From: Channallabes apus
Lineage: Eukaryota > Chordata > Actinopteri > Siluriformes > Clariidae
Length of the DNA stretch: 64,000 nucleotides
Direction of reading: 5' to 3'
Assembly (NCBI GenBank): GCA_030522415.1
Contig: CM060118.1
Span: forward strand, 21,658,651 to 21,722,650
Shown here: piece by piece, positions 1-11,000 of the stretch
Layout of the letters: each line of letters opens with the position of its first letter
Position numbering within the stretch: the first letter of the stretch is position 1
Notes under the pieces: model-generated
Database searches by the model: none
What the model saw: only the letters and a program-made list of their open reading frames with translations
Told to the model about the DNA's origin: nothing
Program-made: the position numbers and the translations under genes

Positions 1-459
1 ACAACCTGACTTTTGTTGAACACAAATAAACTATAATAGTGTTTTTTCGTAACCTTGTGCAAATTAAATCTGTTGAGCTCATTAATAAAATCTGCCTCAT
101 AATTACTGATGTAATGTGTTTTAAAAACATGTTATAGTGTAGAAAATACATTTAGCATTTGTAAATTAGCCTAAACACTTAATGTACTGGTAACACATTT
201 GCAATACAGTAGTATAGAAGGTTGTGTGTACTGTATAATACAATAACGTATATTTGTATTAACCACAAAGTGTACTTTGAGTATTTGTAATTGTCGAAGT
301 ATAACAGCATGCTACTGCTGCAATAAGAATATACTCATAGTATATTAATCATGTATTTGTAGTACAGCAAAAATAGCTGTAATGTACTTATAATACATTA
401 AATGTATACTTAAAATGTATTAATTACTGTCAGGTGTGTACGTTAGTACACTATAATAC

Positions 460-739
460 TAATATTAATACTAAATTTATACTAAATTTAATACTAAGTG
501 TACTAAGTATACTTAAAGATGTTCCACTTTAGCACACAAAAGTATACTTAATACACTTAAAATTGTGCTTTTGTACAATTTAATTACAACTTAAATACAC
601 TTAGTACAAAATAAGTTGTTCCAAAATAGCAAACTTCAAGTATACTAGTCATTAGTCTGGCTTCAAGTACATTTAAGTATGCTTTGGCATGCTAGGATTT
701 AATATACTTAGCATACTTTTTTTTTTTTTACTAGGGTAT
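460..739. repeat. MITE-like repeat rich in AAGTATACTT motifs
   Basis: The segment is packed with variants of the self-complementary motif AAGTATACTT (for example near 505, 540, 640, 675 and 705) and ends in a T-run followed by ACTAGGGTA. Fish genomes contain non-autonomous DNA elements with this look, so a MITE is inferred. The left terminus is not clear; similar but sparser motifs reach back to about 180. Confidence 0.5.
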
Positions 740-2233
740 ACCATGATTAACTACTTAACATGCCATTAATTGATTGGTAACAATGCTCTTTGCCACATTC
801 CCATGACTTTAAAATGATTTATGGTAAGCAGGTTGAGCAATAGGTCTTGAGTATTTAGCAATTAGGAACATTCCTAATGCATGTGAAAAATGTATAACTT
901 TAGGTAAATTTAGGAAACTATGTTTGTTCAAATATTTGATTCTTTTTGCAATTTCTGTAAAGAAATGAAACCATGTTAGTAGTTTATTTCTTTTCAGCTT
1001 ACTGTACTTTCATATTTGTCACCTTGCATCTCAGGTGAGAATTTATTGTAGTGTTCTTCTCACTATGATTGTCTATATGTGAATGTTTCTAACTTAAATG
1101 TGGCCACAGGGTAACAAGCAGCTTTATGCAAAATTATATAAGTAATTTTGTAACCCTTTTACATGATCCATTGTTAGAGATGTGTCTAAAGAAAAAGTGT
1201 GAACACTTTGATTGCAAAATAAGATAACTTAATTTAGCATTTTTTTTAATGATGCAAGAAGTGTTGCAAACTAAATATTTTGTTCAAGTTTTCTTTAAGT
1301 CACAAGGGTGTTGAAAAGCACAAATGATTAGACATTATGCCAAAACTGTTTGGTTTATATAAACGTGAATTGTGTGTGAGTTTGCAAAAAGCTGTAAATC
1401 CACCTGGTACACTTTTGGTACAATGGATAAATTATCCTGCATTTGTGTTTGTTCAATGTAGTTTCAATTGGTTGGTTGAGTTTCAATAAAAAATATAACA
1501 AACTCATTATTTTATTGTTTTTTTGTTTGTTTAGGGAAACAAATAAGAAGCAGTGGCAGCAAATTAAATCAAGTAAAAAGAGTTGTTTTGTTGTACACAA
1601 AACCCTTCAATTAAGAATCATGAGAAACATCATGAGCAGAACAAAACTTCAGTTTACATTGTCATCATCAGCTTCCTTCTCTATCAGTTTTAATTAAATT
1701 TTTTGTACATGACGACAGCTCCATTTCAATTTGCCAATTTGAAACAAAATTTGCCAAAATCAAACATGATGTTTATCGCATTTTCTGTTCATATTATACT
1801 CTTAGTTTCTCCCCTAGTTTTAACCTCTTCCTATTTGTTGTTTTAGTCACACAAATTTTGCCAGTATACTGAAAAGCTTCCCCCTTTTTTTTCATTGTAG
1901 AAAAGAGGATTCAACAGTCATTTGAGGGTAGATTGGCTACACAAGGACCCTTAGCTTTTATAAAGTGCCCTATTCCTCAGCATTTTCCGATGGGGAAACA
2001 CTGTTGTAGAGTTTTACATGGATCTTAAAGACTCAACCTACAACTACCTTCTAAATCGACTAAATGTGTAGGATGTAAAGGACAGTCTAGACACTGGGAG
2101 AGAGAGTAGATGAGGGCATGAAGGCTAGATGAATAAGGTTGGAGTGGGCAGCAAATGGATATTAAACCACCAATTCCTACACTATATCGCTTTATAAACT
2201 ACAGCAATCAATATTCAGGCAAAACACAACTTA
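740..2233. other. AT-rich stretch without recognised gene
   Basis: This is AT-rich sequence with short homopolymers. Open frames of 80-84 codons near 1355-1697 overlap on both strands, are low-complexity (Lys/Asn/Phe rich) and look like chance. No repeat family was recognised. Confidence 0.6.
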
Positions 2234-2259
2234 TCTCTCTCTCTCTCTCTCTCTCTCTC
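2234..2259. repeat. (TC)n microsatellite
   Basis: About 13 perfect TC units directly precede the ATTCATTC tail of the SINE relic that follows. Confidence 0.95.
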
Positions 2260-2480
2260 ATTCATTCACCCATTCTCTGTACTGCTTATCTCTACAGGGT
2301 CATGGGAAGTACACAAACACACACTATGTAACTCACTACAGGCAATTTGGAAGCACCAATTAGACTCCAGAGCACTTGGAGGACACTCTGCAAACACAAG
2401 AAGAATACGCAAAATCCCAGCACATAGACCCAAAGGAGGAATCGAACCCTCAACCCTGGAGGTGCACACCATATTATCAT
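2260..2480 (-). repeat. Decayed DANA/Mermaid-type SINE
   Basis: Read on the minus strand this is a diverged copy of the same SINE seen intact at 43517-43886. It keeps the ATTCATTC tail, the 'ggcaatttgg ... caattag' core block, the 'gaggaatcgaaccc' B-box complement and the 'ctggaggtgca' block, but has lost most intervening identity. No target duplication is visible. Confidence 0.65.
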
Positions 2481-2639
2481 TTGAGTTCAAAATGTATTCA
2501 TCAAATCATGCAAATACTGCTTGTTTTCTTAATAATAAGTAAGAATAATCAGACAATACTGATGCTACGTATATACAGTATATAAAGACAAAAAGGAGAC
2601 TGGACTTGCTAATCAGGAAGACATCTCCCTAAAGGAGCT

Positions 2640-2960
2640 AGGCTCTTAAAAAGAATGATAGTCAAAGTTGATAGAACAACATGTTCCACCATCTCCATGA
2701 GATGATGACGGCATTTGGTAGCTATTTCAGCAATCATCTGCTCTACCCACAGTGCAAAAAACAATAATACTGCAGGTCCTTTATACCTGCGGCTGTAACT
2801 ATATAATCACTGCCCTCAGAGGTCTGCTGCACCTACAGTACAACTGATCAATCTATCCATCTATTGTACCCACCTTCAATCAGTATCAGGACACTGTACG
2901 AAGCAGCACTTCTGTTTTTTGAGCATACTGATAATAACTTGGTATATTGGATTAGCATTA
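2640..2960 (+). pseudogene. LINE reverse-transcriptase C-terminal remnant
   Basis: Conceptual translation around 2690-2850 gives scattered matches to the extreme C-terminus typical of fish LINE ORF2 proteins: a 'hydrophobic-YPQC' patch, then FIPAAV followed by a SLPS block. In-frame stops interrupt it. No endonuclease or RT core (FADD motif) is present, so this would be a 5'-truncated and decayed copy. The assignment rests on a short motif only; a profile search of the translated segment would settle it. Confidence 0.35.
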
Positions 2961-3915
2961 GTATTTTACATGCGTTTGTCTTTTGATATAAAGCAAATTA
3001 AATAAAATATTTTTTAGATTTTCTAATCACGCTGCTATTTTTCATTTTTGTATCCTGCATTCATTAGCTTATATATAGTATATATTGCATATATTATCTG
3101 AAAAACAGCAACAACAAATACAGTCATGTGTAAAAGTTAGTGCCCATTTCTTTTTGTTAAAACATATTAAAAATAATCTGATCATAGCAACTTTCAGTAT
3201 TAGTAAATACAACCTCAGACAAACAACAACAAAAAAATGTATTATGCTTTTATACAAAAACACATGTAAATAAAACTTTTACACATAACAAACTTAGAGG
3301 TAGAATTGCCAACAATATCTGTAAATTCTGGCTCATCATGAGTTCATAAGTAGTTACAGCATAAGGTAGATATGTGTGGGGTTGTTGTTTGCAATCCTCA
3401 CATAAATAGTAGGGAGGGAAATCACCAGGGACCATCTGATACAATATCGTCATGATACGTATGTGCCATTTTGATATGTAATGCGATTTTGTAAGTGTCA
3501 TGATTTTATTAATATCCTGAATTTATTCTTTTTTTATTACTATTTTTGAGGGATTTTCCAGATTTTCTCCTAAATTTAGTTGTAGCCAATTCCTAACCAT
3601 CATCAAAATCCCTCAAGTCTAAAACTGCCAATCAAGGAGGGCCCAAGACTATCATATTTTTTCTCTGAGCCATGTGAGGCCAGCCTACTGCATCTTTTTG
3701 TCCAGTACTACTCACTCATGCAGAAACACAATCAGAAAATAGCGCTATCCAATCCTTCTGCTTGTGTAAGCGCACAGACACCCATGATTGGCTTAGAGCT
3801 GGCGTTGAGGTGAGAGGGCTAGAATGCCTCCCATCCTTGGCTAATCAGCTCTCTCTAAGGTCCTGTCTGCAAGAGGCTAAACTATCACTCGGGATTCAAA
3901 CATGCAATGTCTATA
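2961..3915. other. Non-coding spacer with a Tc1 end
   Basis: Apart from the Tc1 terminal fragment at 3119-3230 nothing specific was recognised. The part from about 3640 to 3900 is noticeably richer in G+C and contains inverted CCAAT-like motifs (gattggc), but no open frame. Confidence 0.5.
3119..3230 (+). repeat. Tc1-like terminal inverted repeat fragment
   Basis: This piece shares blocks such as 'tctgatcata', 'cttagtatta' and 'aaatacaacctcaga' with the left terminus of the Tc1 element at 49409, so it is a solo end or heavily deleted copy of the same family. No transposase sequence accompanies it. Confidence 0.6.
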
Positions 3916-4043
3916 CCCGGGGTACACAATAGGCGGACTCCGGTCCGCCAAAACCTACCTCAAAACAAACATGCTAATTTAATCATAATCCAAATGAGTT
4001 CTCTATGAAGTGCACGACTGTGTTTCCGCGCGATATATCTTTT

Positions 4044-4625
4044 GGCGCTTTTCCACTGCATAGTACGGCATGACACGGTTCAGTTCTACTCACTTTTGGG
4101 GGGTTTTCCACTGGGAACAGTACATGGTACCTGGTCCATTTTTTAAATACCACCTCAGCCGAGGTTCCAAGCGCGCCAAACCGTTACCAAAACGTGACGT
4201 GTAAACACGGCTGGTCACTGATTAGCCGGAGAAAATCGTCATTACTGAGTCACCGAACTTGCGACACGAGACACAACAGAACCGCTATATTTAGAACAGC
4301 CAGAGAAGGATCGCACGAACCTTTTTGTATTAACCGTCGGCCTCTTTTGAAACAAACTCCTTCGTCTCGCTGTTAAAAACATGCACATGCCGAGAATGAA
4401 GAACACCATGGCGTCGATATGCTCCATTGTTGTGTGATTGTTTGTGGCGCGTTTACGATGATATCACGGCAGTAGCGGCGCCGCGACTAAACGACATGTG
4501 AGTAATCCCGCCCACGCTAAAGCGTTACTACACTGCAGTGGAAGCGCAAACCGAGCCATACTGCGCCGAACCGAAGTGAGTTGAACTGAACCGTGTCGTG
4601 CCGTTCTATGCAGTACAAACGAGGC
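4044..4625. mobile_element. TIR MITE (about 580 bp) of unassigned superfamily
   Basis: The left arm starts GGCGCTTTTCCACTGCATAG and the right arm is its imperfect inverse, with about 50 bp of arm including the 'cacggttcagtt' block at both ends. The interior is G+C-rich compared with the surroundings and contains no transposase. Such 'ttttccactgcatagtac' elements are common in fish genomes, but I cannot name the superfamily from sequence alone and no convincing target duplication was seen. Confidence 0.65.
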
Positions 4626-4893
4626 ATTTGAGTCTTCTAAGCGATGGGTCGTTCATGGACGATTCATTCTTTTTGAACGAATCTTTAACTTGACTCAGAA
4701 GAACGAGTCGTCTCCGAGAGTGATTCGTTAATTTTCTACTGGGCGCGCATGCGCAAATCATCGCAAAACCTCCGTAGGCTATGTATTGAACGGTTCTCAA
4801 CGAATCGTCAAGTCCCGAGTTGTTAGGTCCTTTGTCACGTGACTCCCATAGGCGCTATGCGGTGCTGTAGATTCAAAAGAACGAACGACTCGT
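4626..4893. repeat. Repeat with GAACGA/TCGTTC arms
   Basis: The segment carries repeated inverted motifs (tcgttcatgga, gaacgaatc, gaacgagtc, gaacgaacgactcg) arranged around a G+C-rich centre containing gcgcgcatgcgc. It resembles a non-autonomous element or a set of arms abutting the MITE on its left; boundaries are approximate. Confidence 0.4.
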
Positions 4894-5161
4894 GGAAGAT
4901 ATAAGAGGTGAGCTACTCATTCTGTTTATTATAATAAGTCCTTAATATCCTAATGGTGTGCTCAAAGCTGGCCATTGATATAAATTGATTTTGAAAACAG
5001 AGAATTTAAGAGTGAGTGGACAGAAAAATATGCATTCGTGCTCCCTGTGGGAAGCAGAAAACCAATGTGCTTAATCTAGAAATCAAAAGTGGTGACCTTC
5101 TCACCTTCTCACCTCCTGGACAAAGATGGTTACTGCAGCAGGTGTTCCTGTCCTCCAGAAT

Positions 5162-5342
5162 ATGGCCCTTCAAATTCTCATAATGTTTTCCTCAACGTAC
5201 TGTTGTGAATCTGCCGTTTCAACTATGAGCATGGTGAAAAACATATCGCAGCAGCTTCACCAATGAACATTTACATCAGTGCCTCCACCTGGTCCTCACA
5301 CCTTTTATACCTAAGTTCAAACAACTGGTGGCACAAAGATGA
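5162..5342 (+). pseudogene. hAT transposase C-terminal (hATC) segment
   Basis: Translation in one frame gives an Met-start block with the hATC hallmark CCESAVSTM followed by MVKN, ending at a TGA. Shifting one frame continues with TNEHLHQCL and LTPFIPKF before another TGA at 5340-5342. In hAT transposases this is the C-terminal dimerisation region, where the order CESAFS...M...K...LTNEHL is typical. A one-base frameshift lies between the two blocks near 5265. The catalytic DDE core and the BED zinc finger are not recognisable upstream, so this is a dead remnant of the element that houses it. Confidence 0.7.
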
Positions 5343-5500
5343 TGCCACCATTCACACTAAAAGGACTACCATGTCATTTTTGAGTATTGTTCTAAAATTT
5401 TGGGTTTGACTTTTTTTGTAGTTCTCTATTTGAAATTGGACTGTAATTATTCCAGACCTCGGACTGAATAGAAATTTGGTAAGCGGACCTTTCAAATATA

Positions 5501-6310
5501 CTCAGCAAAAAAAAAGAAATGCCCCTTTTCAGCACTGTGTATTTCAACAATAATGTTGTAAAAATCCAAATAACTTTACAGATCTTCATTGTAAAGGGTT
5601 TATAGAATGTTTTCCATGCATGTTCAATTAACAATAATCAATTAATTAACATGCACCTGTGGAATGGTCGTTAAGACCTTAACAGCTTACAGAAAGTAGG
5701 CATTTAAGGTCACAGTTCTAAAAACGCAGGCCACTAAAGAGACTTGTCTACCGACTGTGAAAGATGCCCAGGGTCCCTGCTCATCTGCGTGAACGTGCAT
5801 TAGGCATGCTGCAGGGAGGCATGAGGACTGCTGATGTGGCTAGGGCAATAAATTGCCATGTCTGCACTGTGAGACGCCTAAGACAGCACTACAGGGAGAC
5901 AGGAAGGACAGCCGATCATCCTCGCAGTGGAAGACCACGTGTAACAACACCTGCACAGGATGGGTACATCCGAATATCACACCTGCGTGACAGGTACACA
6001 ATGGCCACAACAACTGCCCGAGTCACACCAGGAACACACAATCCCTCCATCTCACAGAAAGAACTGACAAATCTGGTCCAGTCCATGAGCAGGAGATGCA
6101 CTGCAGGACTTCAAGCAGCTGGTGGCCACACCAGATACTGACTGGTACTTTTGATTTTGAGCCTCCCTTCATTCAGGGACACATTGTGAAACATTTTTAG
6201 TTTATGTCTTATGGTGTTGACTCTTTTAGTGTTCATACAAATATTTACACATTAAGTTTACTGAAAGCAAAAACAGTTGAAAGTCAGAGGACGTTTCTTT
6301 TTTTGCTGAG
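5501..6310 (+). mobile_element. Internally deleted Tc1/mariner element (810 bp)
   Basis: Terminal inverted repeats begin CTCAGCAAAAAAAAAGAAA on the left and end with the inverse TTTCTTTTTTTGCTGAG on the right, flanked on both sides by TA (5499-5500 and 6311-6312), the Tc1 target duplication. Full Tc1 elements are about 1.2-1.7 kb; this one has lost its middle. It inserted into the right terminal region of the hAT relic and is therefore younger than that element. Confidence 0.9.
5764..6141 (+). pseudogene. Tc1 transposase deletion product: DNA-binding domain fused to C-terminal tail
   Basis: An uninterrupted 125-codon frame starts at MPRVPAHLRERA. Residues 1-50 or so form the first helix-turn-helix of a Tc1 transposase and residues 50-85, after the GRPR hook (SGRPRV), form the start of the second DNA-binding subdomain. 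From about residue 95 the protein jumps directly to the extreme C-terminus of the family (SMSRRC, then GGHTRY and stop). The DDE catalytic core is entirely absent. The deletion kept the reading frame, so a short DNA-binding product could in principle be made; whether it is expressed is unknown. It cannot transpose itself. Confidence 0.8.
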
Positions 6311-6329
6311 TATATTTGAGTACCCCTGG

Positions 6330-6728
6330 TTTAGATGATAGGGTGAGCTTGTTATCACTGAACCACTCGGAAATTGTTCAATGTAAAAAATTTCATCAAA
6401 TATTTCATTTGCAAATATTTTACTCATACCACACGGGGTATGTGCTTTGTGATTAGTTTATGGCAAACCACCTGTAGGACTATAGAGGAACAGCAACATT
6501 TCACCACCTCAAATGCCATCAGATATAAATGAAAAATAATTTAAAAAATATATATTTTGAAGATAATACAAGAATCACAACAGAAACATGATATATCACC
6601 AAATTGATTGTTTCCCCCATGTCTAATACTTTTTTGGGTTTATTCATGCCTGTGATATCCAAATTTAATAGAGTATAAATAACAAGAAGATATCATTAGA
6701 GCATCATCTTCCCGCCATGTAGTATAAT
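6330..6728. other. Spacer between hAT relic and LTR element
   Basis: AT-rich sequence with no recognised gene. The last bases before the LTR (TAAT, 6725-6728) match the TAAT that follows the 3' LTR. Confidence 0.6.
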
Positions 6729-6793
6729 TGTCATGCGCACTCAGCCGCGGCTGGCAGTAGGACCCGGATGCAAGACGGCCGCGAACCTGAAAG

Positions 6794-6800
6794 CATAAAA
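6794..6800 (+). promoter_or_regulatory. TATA-like box of the LTR promoter
   Basis: CATAAAA about 30 bp upstream of the predicted transcript start at 6825. The same box is present in the 3' LTR at the corresponding position, where it overlaps the pol stop codon (TAA at 11487-11489). Confidence 0.6.
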
Positions 6801-6824
6801 GGATACAAGATGGCGCCGCACATC

Positions 6825-6835
6825 GCTCTGTCATT
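6825..6835 (+). promoter_or_regulatory. Putative self-primer (5' end of the transcript)
   Basis: GCTCTGTCATT is the exact reverse complement of 7100-7110, immediately after the 5' LTR. In Tf1 the first 11 nt of the mRNA fold back, anneal just downstream of the LTR and, after cleavage, prime minus-strand synthesis; vertebrate sushi-group elements are related. Length, location relative to TATA, and position of the partner all fit that scheme. Confidence 0.7.
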
Positions 6836-7099
6836 GAGTTATGCCCAGGCCTTTTCGGAATCGTTCCTGTCTATGTGAGTACTCACTTTCTTGGCTATAC
6901 TTTCAGACTGAGTGTGTGTTTATAGGACTAGGGTTAGATTGTGTCTTTCCTCTGCTCATTTACCGTGAGAGTCCTTATAGCAAATCGCGTGATTATCCTG
7001 CCCGCTCGTGTTCATCCGCGTTTGGGTTTACCATTCACGCTACAGGGCTAACTGCTAAAGCTACCGTCTTTCTGCTCATCCCGGTTTTGTTCCTGACAG

Positions 7100-7110
7100 A
7101 ATGACAGAGC
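7100..7110 (+). promoter_or_regulatory. Putative primer binding site for self-priming
   Basis: AATGACAGAGC starts one base after the LTR and pairs perfectly with 6825-6835. No TGG-initial tRNA-complementary site is present at this place. The site overlaps the gag start codon (ATG at 7101). Confidence 0.7.
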
Positions 7111-8057
7111 CCAAAGCAGTAAACCCAGCGGATCACGCCCGCCTCTGCGATGTGGTTGACCAGCATGCTTTGCTCATCAATACGCTAACCGCGGAGCGAG
7201 GTCGCGGAGCTTAGGCAGGAGAACGCGAGCCTCCGGGCAGCGGCCGCGGCGCCGCACATCCCCCCCCCACCCCTGTGTTTTTCTAGCACTTCCGGATAAA
7301 TGGGATGGCACGGATGGGAAATGCAGTGTGTTTTTAACATCGCTGGAACTGGTGTTTGAGTTTAATGCCACCAAATACTCCACCGACCGGCTGCGCATTG
7401 CACTACTCATCTCGTTGCTATCAGGGCAGGCAGCAGAGTGGGCCACGGCAGTCCTGCGCGCGGACACAGACACCGCGCACTCCTACAGTATAATGAATTC
7501 ACCCGTCAACTCAAGCTGACGTTTGAACATCCACACAAATCCGACACAAAGCTCTACCACCTGCGGCAGGGAGGACTGTCCGTGAGTAAGTACACTGCTG
7601 AGTTCCGGACCCTCGCCATCCAGACCTCCTGGGGAGACGCAGCCCTCCGGACGTCCTACTTCGAGGGGCTGGCTAATCGCATCAAAGACGAGCTAGCTGG
7701 ACGAGAGCTCCCAGCCACACTGGAGGGGCTAATCCAGCTAGCCCTCCGGATCGACCAGCACCTCCTCTCCCGTCCGAAGCCAGCACCTCGAACCCTGCCG
7801 CCACCATCCACGTATGCCTACACTGCACCCAGGCCACCACCCACCGTCGCCATCGCTCTCCCCGGACGTGTCGGATCTCCACCCCCTGCCGTGGTTGACA
7901 CCGGAGCCGGGGAACCCATGCAACTAGGGCGCACCTCCCTGACCATGGCGGAACGCGAGAGACGTTTTCCCGCGAGGGACTGTGCGCCTATTGCGGCTCA
8001 GCAGCGCACCATCGAGCGACCTGTCCGTCCCGTCCGGGAAACGCCCAGACCCGGTGA
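7101..8057 (+). pseudogene. gag: gag (capsid and nucleocapsid), frameshifted
   Basis: Gag encodes the structural shell protein that packages element RNA in cytoplasmic particles. The ATG at 7101 follows the LTR directly and is stopped at 7212-7214. Recognisable capsid sequence continues in a second frame (7328-7519, block FNATKYSTDRLR) and then a third (7438-8064, blocks FTRQLKLTFEHP and LRQGGLSVSKYTAEFRTLA). A proline-rich stretch follows, then a perfect CCHC zinc knuckle (C-x2-C-x4-H-x4-C) at 7983-8024 in the starting frame, ending at TGA 8055-8057. At least three indels are needed to explain the frame changes. The knuckle frame and the pol frame are related by -1, as expected if pol was reached by ribosomal frameshifting in the ancestor. 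Confidence 0.85.
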
Positions 8058-11000
8058 GAGATAGGAGAGACTCCCCGGGTGCCATCCACCTCTTCGCTAC
8101 CACCGACAACACCGCTACTCGGCTCACGATCCAGGTAACCCTCCACCTTGGCCACAAACGGGTCAGAAGTACCGCGTTCATCGATTCTGGTGCCGCGGGT
8201 AACTTCATTGACTCAACGTACGCCAGGGGATTGGGGGTAAGTATTGAGGCATTATCCCAGCCAGTGAAAATCACCTCAGTCGACGGGCGGCCCCTCTCGT
8301 CCAGCCCCATCACCCAGCAGACTCCACACATCACTCTCGTCCTCGGCCAACATCAGGAGTCTATACAGTTTCACCTTACACCCATCTCCTCTCCACCCAT
8401 CATCCTCGGCTATCCCTGGCTCCTACAGCACGACCCACTCATCTCCTGGTCTCAGTGCCGGATCCTTCAATGGGGGCCGACCTGCACCGACCTATGCCTA
8501 CGGGCCCAGGCTGGGACATGTCCCAGGGAGTCCGAGGCCCCCGATGTCGACATCCACGCCATCCCTCCACCGTATCGAGACCTGGCTGAGGTGTTCTGCA
8601 AGCGCCGGGCCAACCACCTACCACCTCATCGACCATACGACCTGGCGGTAGAACTACAGCCAGGCTCCAACCCCCCCCCCGCGGCCATCTCTACTCCCTC
8701 TCTACCAGCGAGACCCAGGCTATGGAGGAGTATGTCGCCAGCGCCCTGCGAAATGGCACCATCAGACCCTCCTCCTCGCCGGCTGCCGCGGGGTTCTTCT
8801 TCGCAAAGAAGAAAGGGGGCAAACTTCGTCCGTGTGTCGACTATCGGGGGCTTAACAAGATCACCATCAGAAACTGCCACCCTCTGCCTCTTACCAACTC
8901 AGCCCTGGACACCCTCTCTGGTGCCACCATGTTCACTAAGTTGGACCTCCGGAGCGCCTACAACTTGGTGCGCATCAGAGAGGGTGATGAGTGGAAGACG
9001 GCTTTCATCACCCCCACCGGGCACTATGAGAGCCTGGTCATTCCATTTGGTCTCTGCAACGCACCCTCGGCCTTCCAGTGTTTCATCAACAATGTCCTCA
9101 GGGACATGCTAGGCTGATGGGTGTTCGTCTACCTCGATGACATCCTAATATACTCACACACCCCCGATGAACACACAAAACACGTTCGAGCTGTCCTTAA
9201 GAGATTGCTCGCCCACCAGCTGTGCTCGCCCACCAGCTGTACTGTAAGCTGGAAAAGTGTGCTTTTCACGAGCACTCCACCACGTTCCTGGGTTTTGTTA
9301 TCTCGCCCCAGGGTGTGGCCATGGACCCGCAGAATCTGGAGGTTGTACGTCACTGGCCCCTACCCAGGACACTTAAGCAGCTCCAACGCTTTCTCGGGTT
9401 TGCGAACTTTTATCGTCGCTTTATCCGGGGCTACAGTACAGTTGCAGCACCACTCACTGCACTTACCAGGCTCTCCAACTCTTCCTTCCAACTCAACCCT
9501 ACCGCCATCTCAGCTTTCCACCGACTCTGTCACCTGTTCACCACCGCCCCGATTCTACTCCATCCGGATGCCAGCCAACCATTCGTTGTGGAGGTGGACG
9601 CGTCGGAAGTGGGCGCCGGCGCTGTTCTCTCACAACGAGGTCCAGACCAGAAGCTACACCCCTGTGGCTTCTACTCCAAAAAGTTTAACCCCACTCAGCA
9701 GCGATACGGAGTAGGGGACCGTGAACTGTTGGGCATAAAGTGGGCTTTGGAGGAATGGCGTCACTGGCTCCAGGGTGCCAGTGAGCCGTTCATTGTCTGG
9801 ACGGACCACCAGAACCTCATCACAATCCGCAATCTCAAACAGTTGAACCCAAGACAGGCACGGTGGGCCCTGTTCTTCGAACAGTATGATTTCCATCTTT
9901 CGTACCGCCCGGGGTCCAAGAACACCAAGGCCGACGCCCTCTCCCGTCAATACGAACGAGAGGCGCCCCGGGCGGAGCCCGTGCCTGTCCTTCCACCCGC
10001 CCGGATCATCGCACCCCTGCACTGGGATATGGAAACGAGGGTCCGCCAGGCACTGACCAGCGAACCCGCACCGGCAGGTGTGCCGCCCGGGCGGCTCTAC
10101 GTCCCCACTCAACTCTGGCCCGAAGTCCTCCAGTGGGGCCATTCTTCACCCGTCGCGGGACACCAGGGGACCCGAAGAACCCTTACCTTCGTGGGACGGG
10201 CTTTCTGGTGGCCCTCGATGAGGAGGGAGGCTACTGAGTTCGTCCGGGCGTGCCCAGTGTGCGCCAGGGCCAAGGACCCCAACCAACCAACACCGGGGGA
10301 GCTTCAACCACTCCCAGTTCCCCGCCGGCCCTGGTTGCACATTGCCGTCGACTTCATCACGGGCCTGCCGGTCTCAGAAGGAAGAGACGTCATCCTCACT
10401 ATCGTGGACCGCTTCTCCAAGGCAGTGCACCTGGTGGCCCTCACCGGACTCCCGTCAGCCAAAACCACAGCCGAGCTGATATTGGAACACGTAGTCTGAC
10501 TGCATGGGTTCCCAAAGGACATCGTCTCGGACAGAGGTCCCCAGTTCACCGCCCGGTTCTGGAAGGCCTTCTGCCGTCTGATCGATTCGTCCTGCAGTTT
10601 GTCTTCCGGCTACCACCCCCAGACGAACGGTCAGACGGAGCGAACCAACCAACAGCTGGAGCGCTACCTAAGGTGTTTTGTGTCGGATCGCCAGCGCTCC
10701 TGGGCCCGCTACCTCAAGTGGGCCGAGCTATCCCACAACCTCCACGTCTCCTCAGCCACCAACCTGAGCCCATTTGAGGTGTGCTATGGTTTCCAGCCTC
10801 CGATGTTCACCCACCAGGAACCGGAGGTTGATGTATCATCGGCCCAACAGTTGGTGAGCCGGTGCCGGGGGCTATGGCACCAAGCCAACCTCGCCATCCG
10901 ACGCACCGACGCCAACTATGTGGCCCAACACCGCCGCCGGCACCCTCCAGGATGGTTGTACCACGTAGGTGATAAAGTTTGGCTGTCAACCAAAAACCTC

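Larger units (their letters stand above)
3916..6329 (+). mobile_element. hAT-superfamily transposon relic with nested insertions
   Basis: The right end reads TTTGAGTACCCCTGG (6315-6329) and the left end CCCGGGGTACACAAT (3916-3930), an imperfect terminal inverted repeat. Near both ends there is a 'gcggac ... ggtccgc'-type block. Inside, 5162-5342 encodes a recognisable hAT C-terminal dimerisation segment on the plus strand. A TIR MITE (4044-4625) and a deleted Tc1 (5501-6310) sit inside it; the Tc1 splits the right terminal region. I could not find a matching 8-bp target duplication, so the left boundary is uncertain. Confidence 0.55.
6729..7098 (+). repeat. 5' LTR
   Basis: Begins TGTCATGCGCAC and ends CCTGACA. 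Contains a TATA-like box (CATAAAA, 6794-6800) with a predicted transcription start about 30 bp downstream at 6825. The 87-codon open frame at 6841-7104 lies inside the LTR, is duplicated in the 3' LTR and is probably not a gene. Confidence 0.95.

Noticed and set aside
4606..4800. 64-codon minus-strand frame over the MITE junction
   Set aside because: It spans two repeats and has no recognisable domain.
7100..7120. tRNA primer binding site
   Set aside because: No TGG-initial 18-nt complement follows the LTR; the self-priming match explains the site better.
7682..8334. Minus-strand frames inside the LTR element
   Set aside because: Shadow frames of the G+C-rich gag-pol sequence on the opposite strand.
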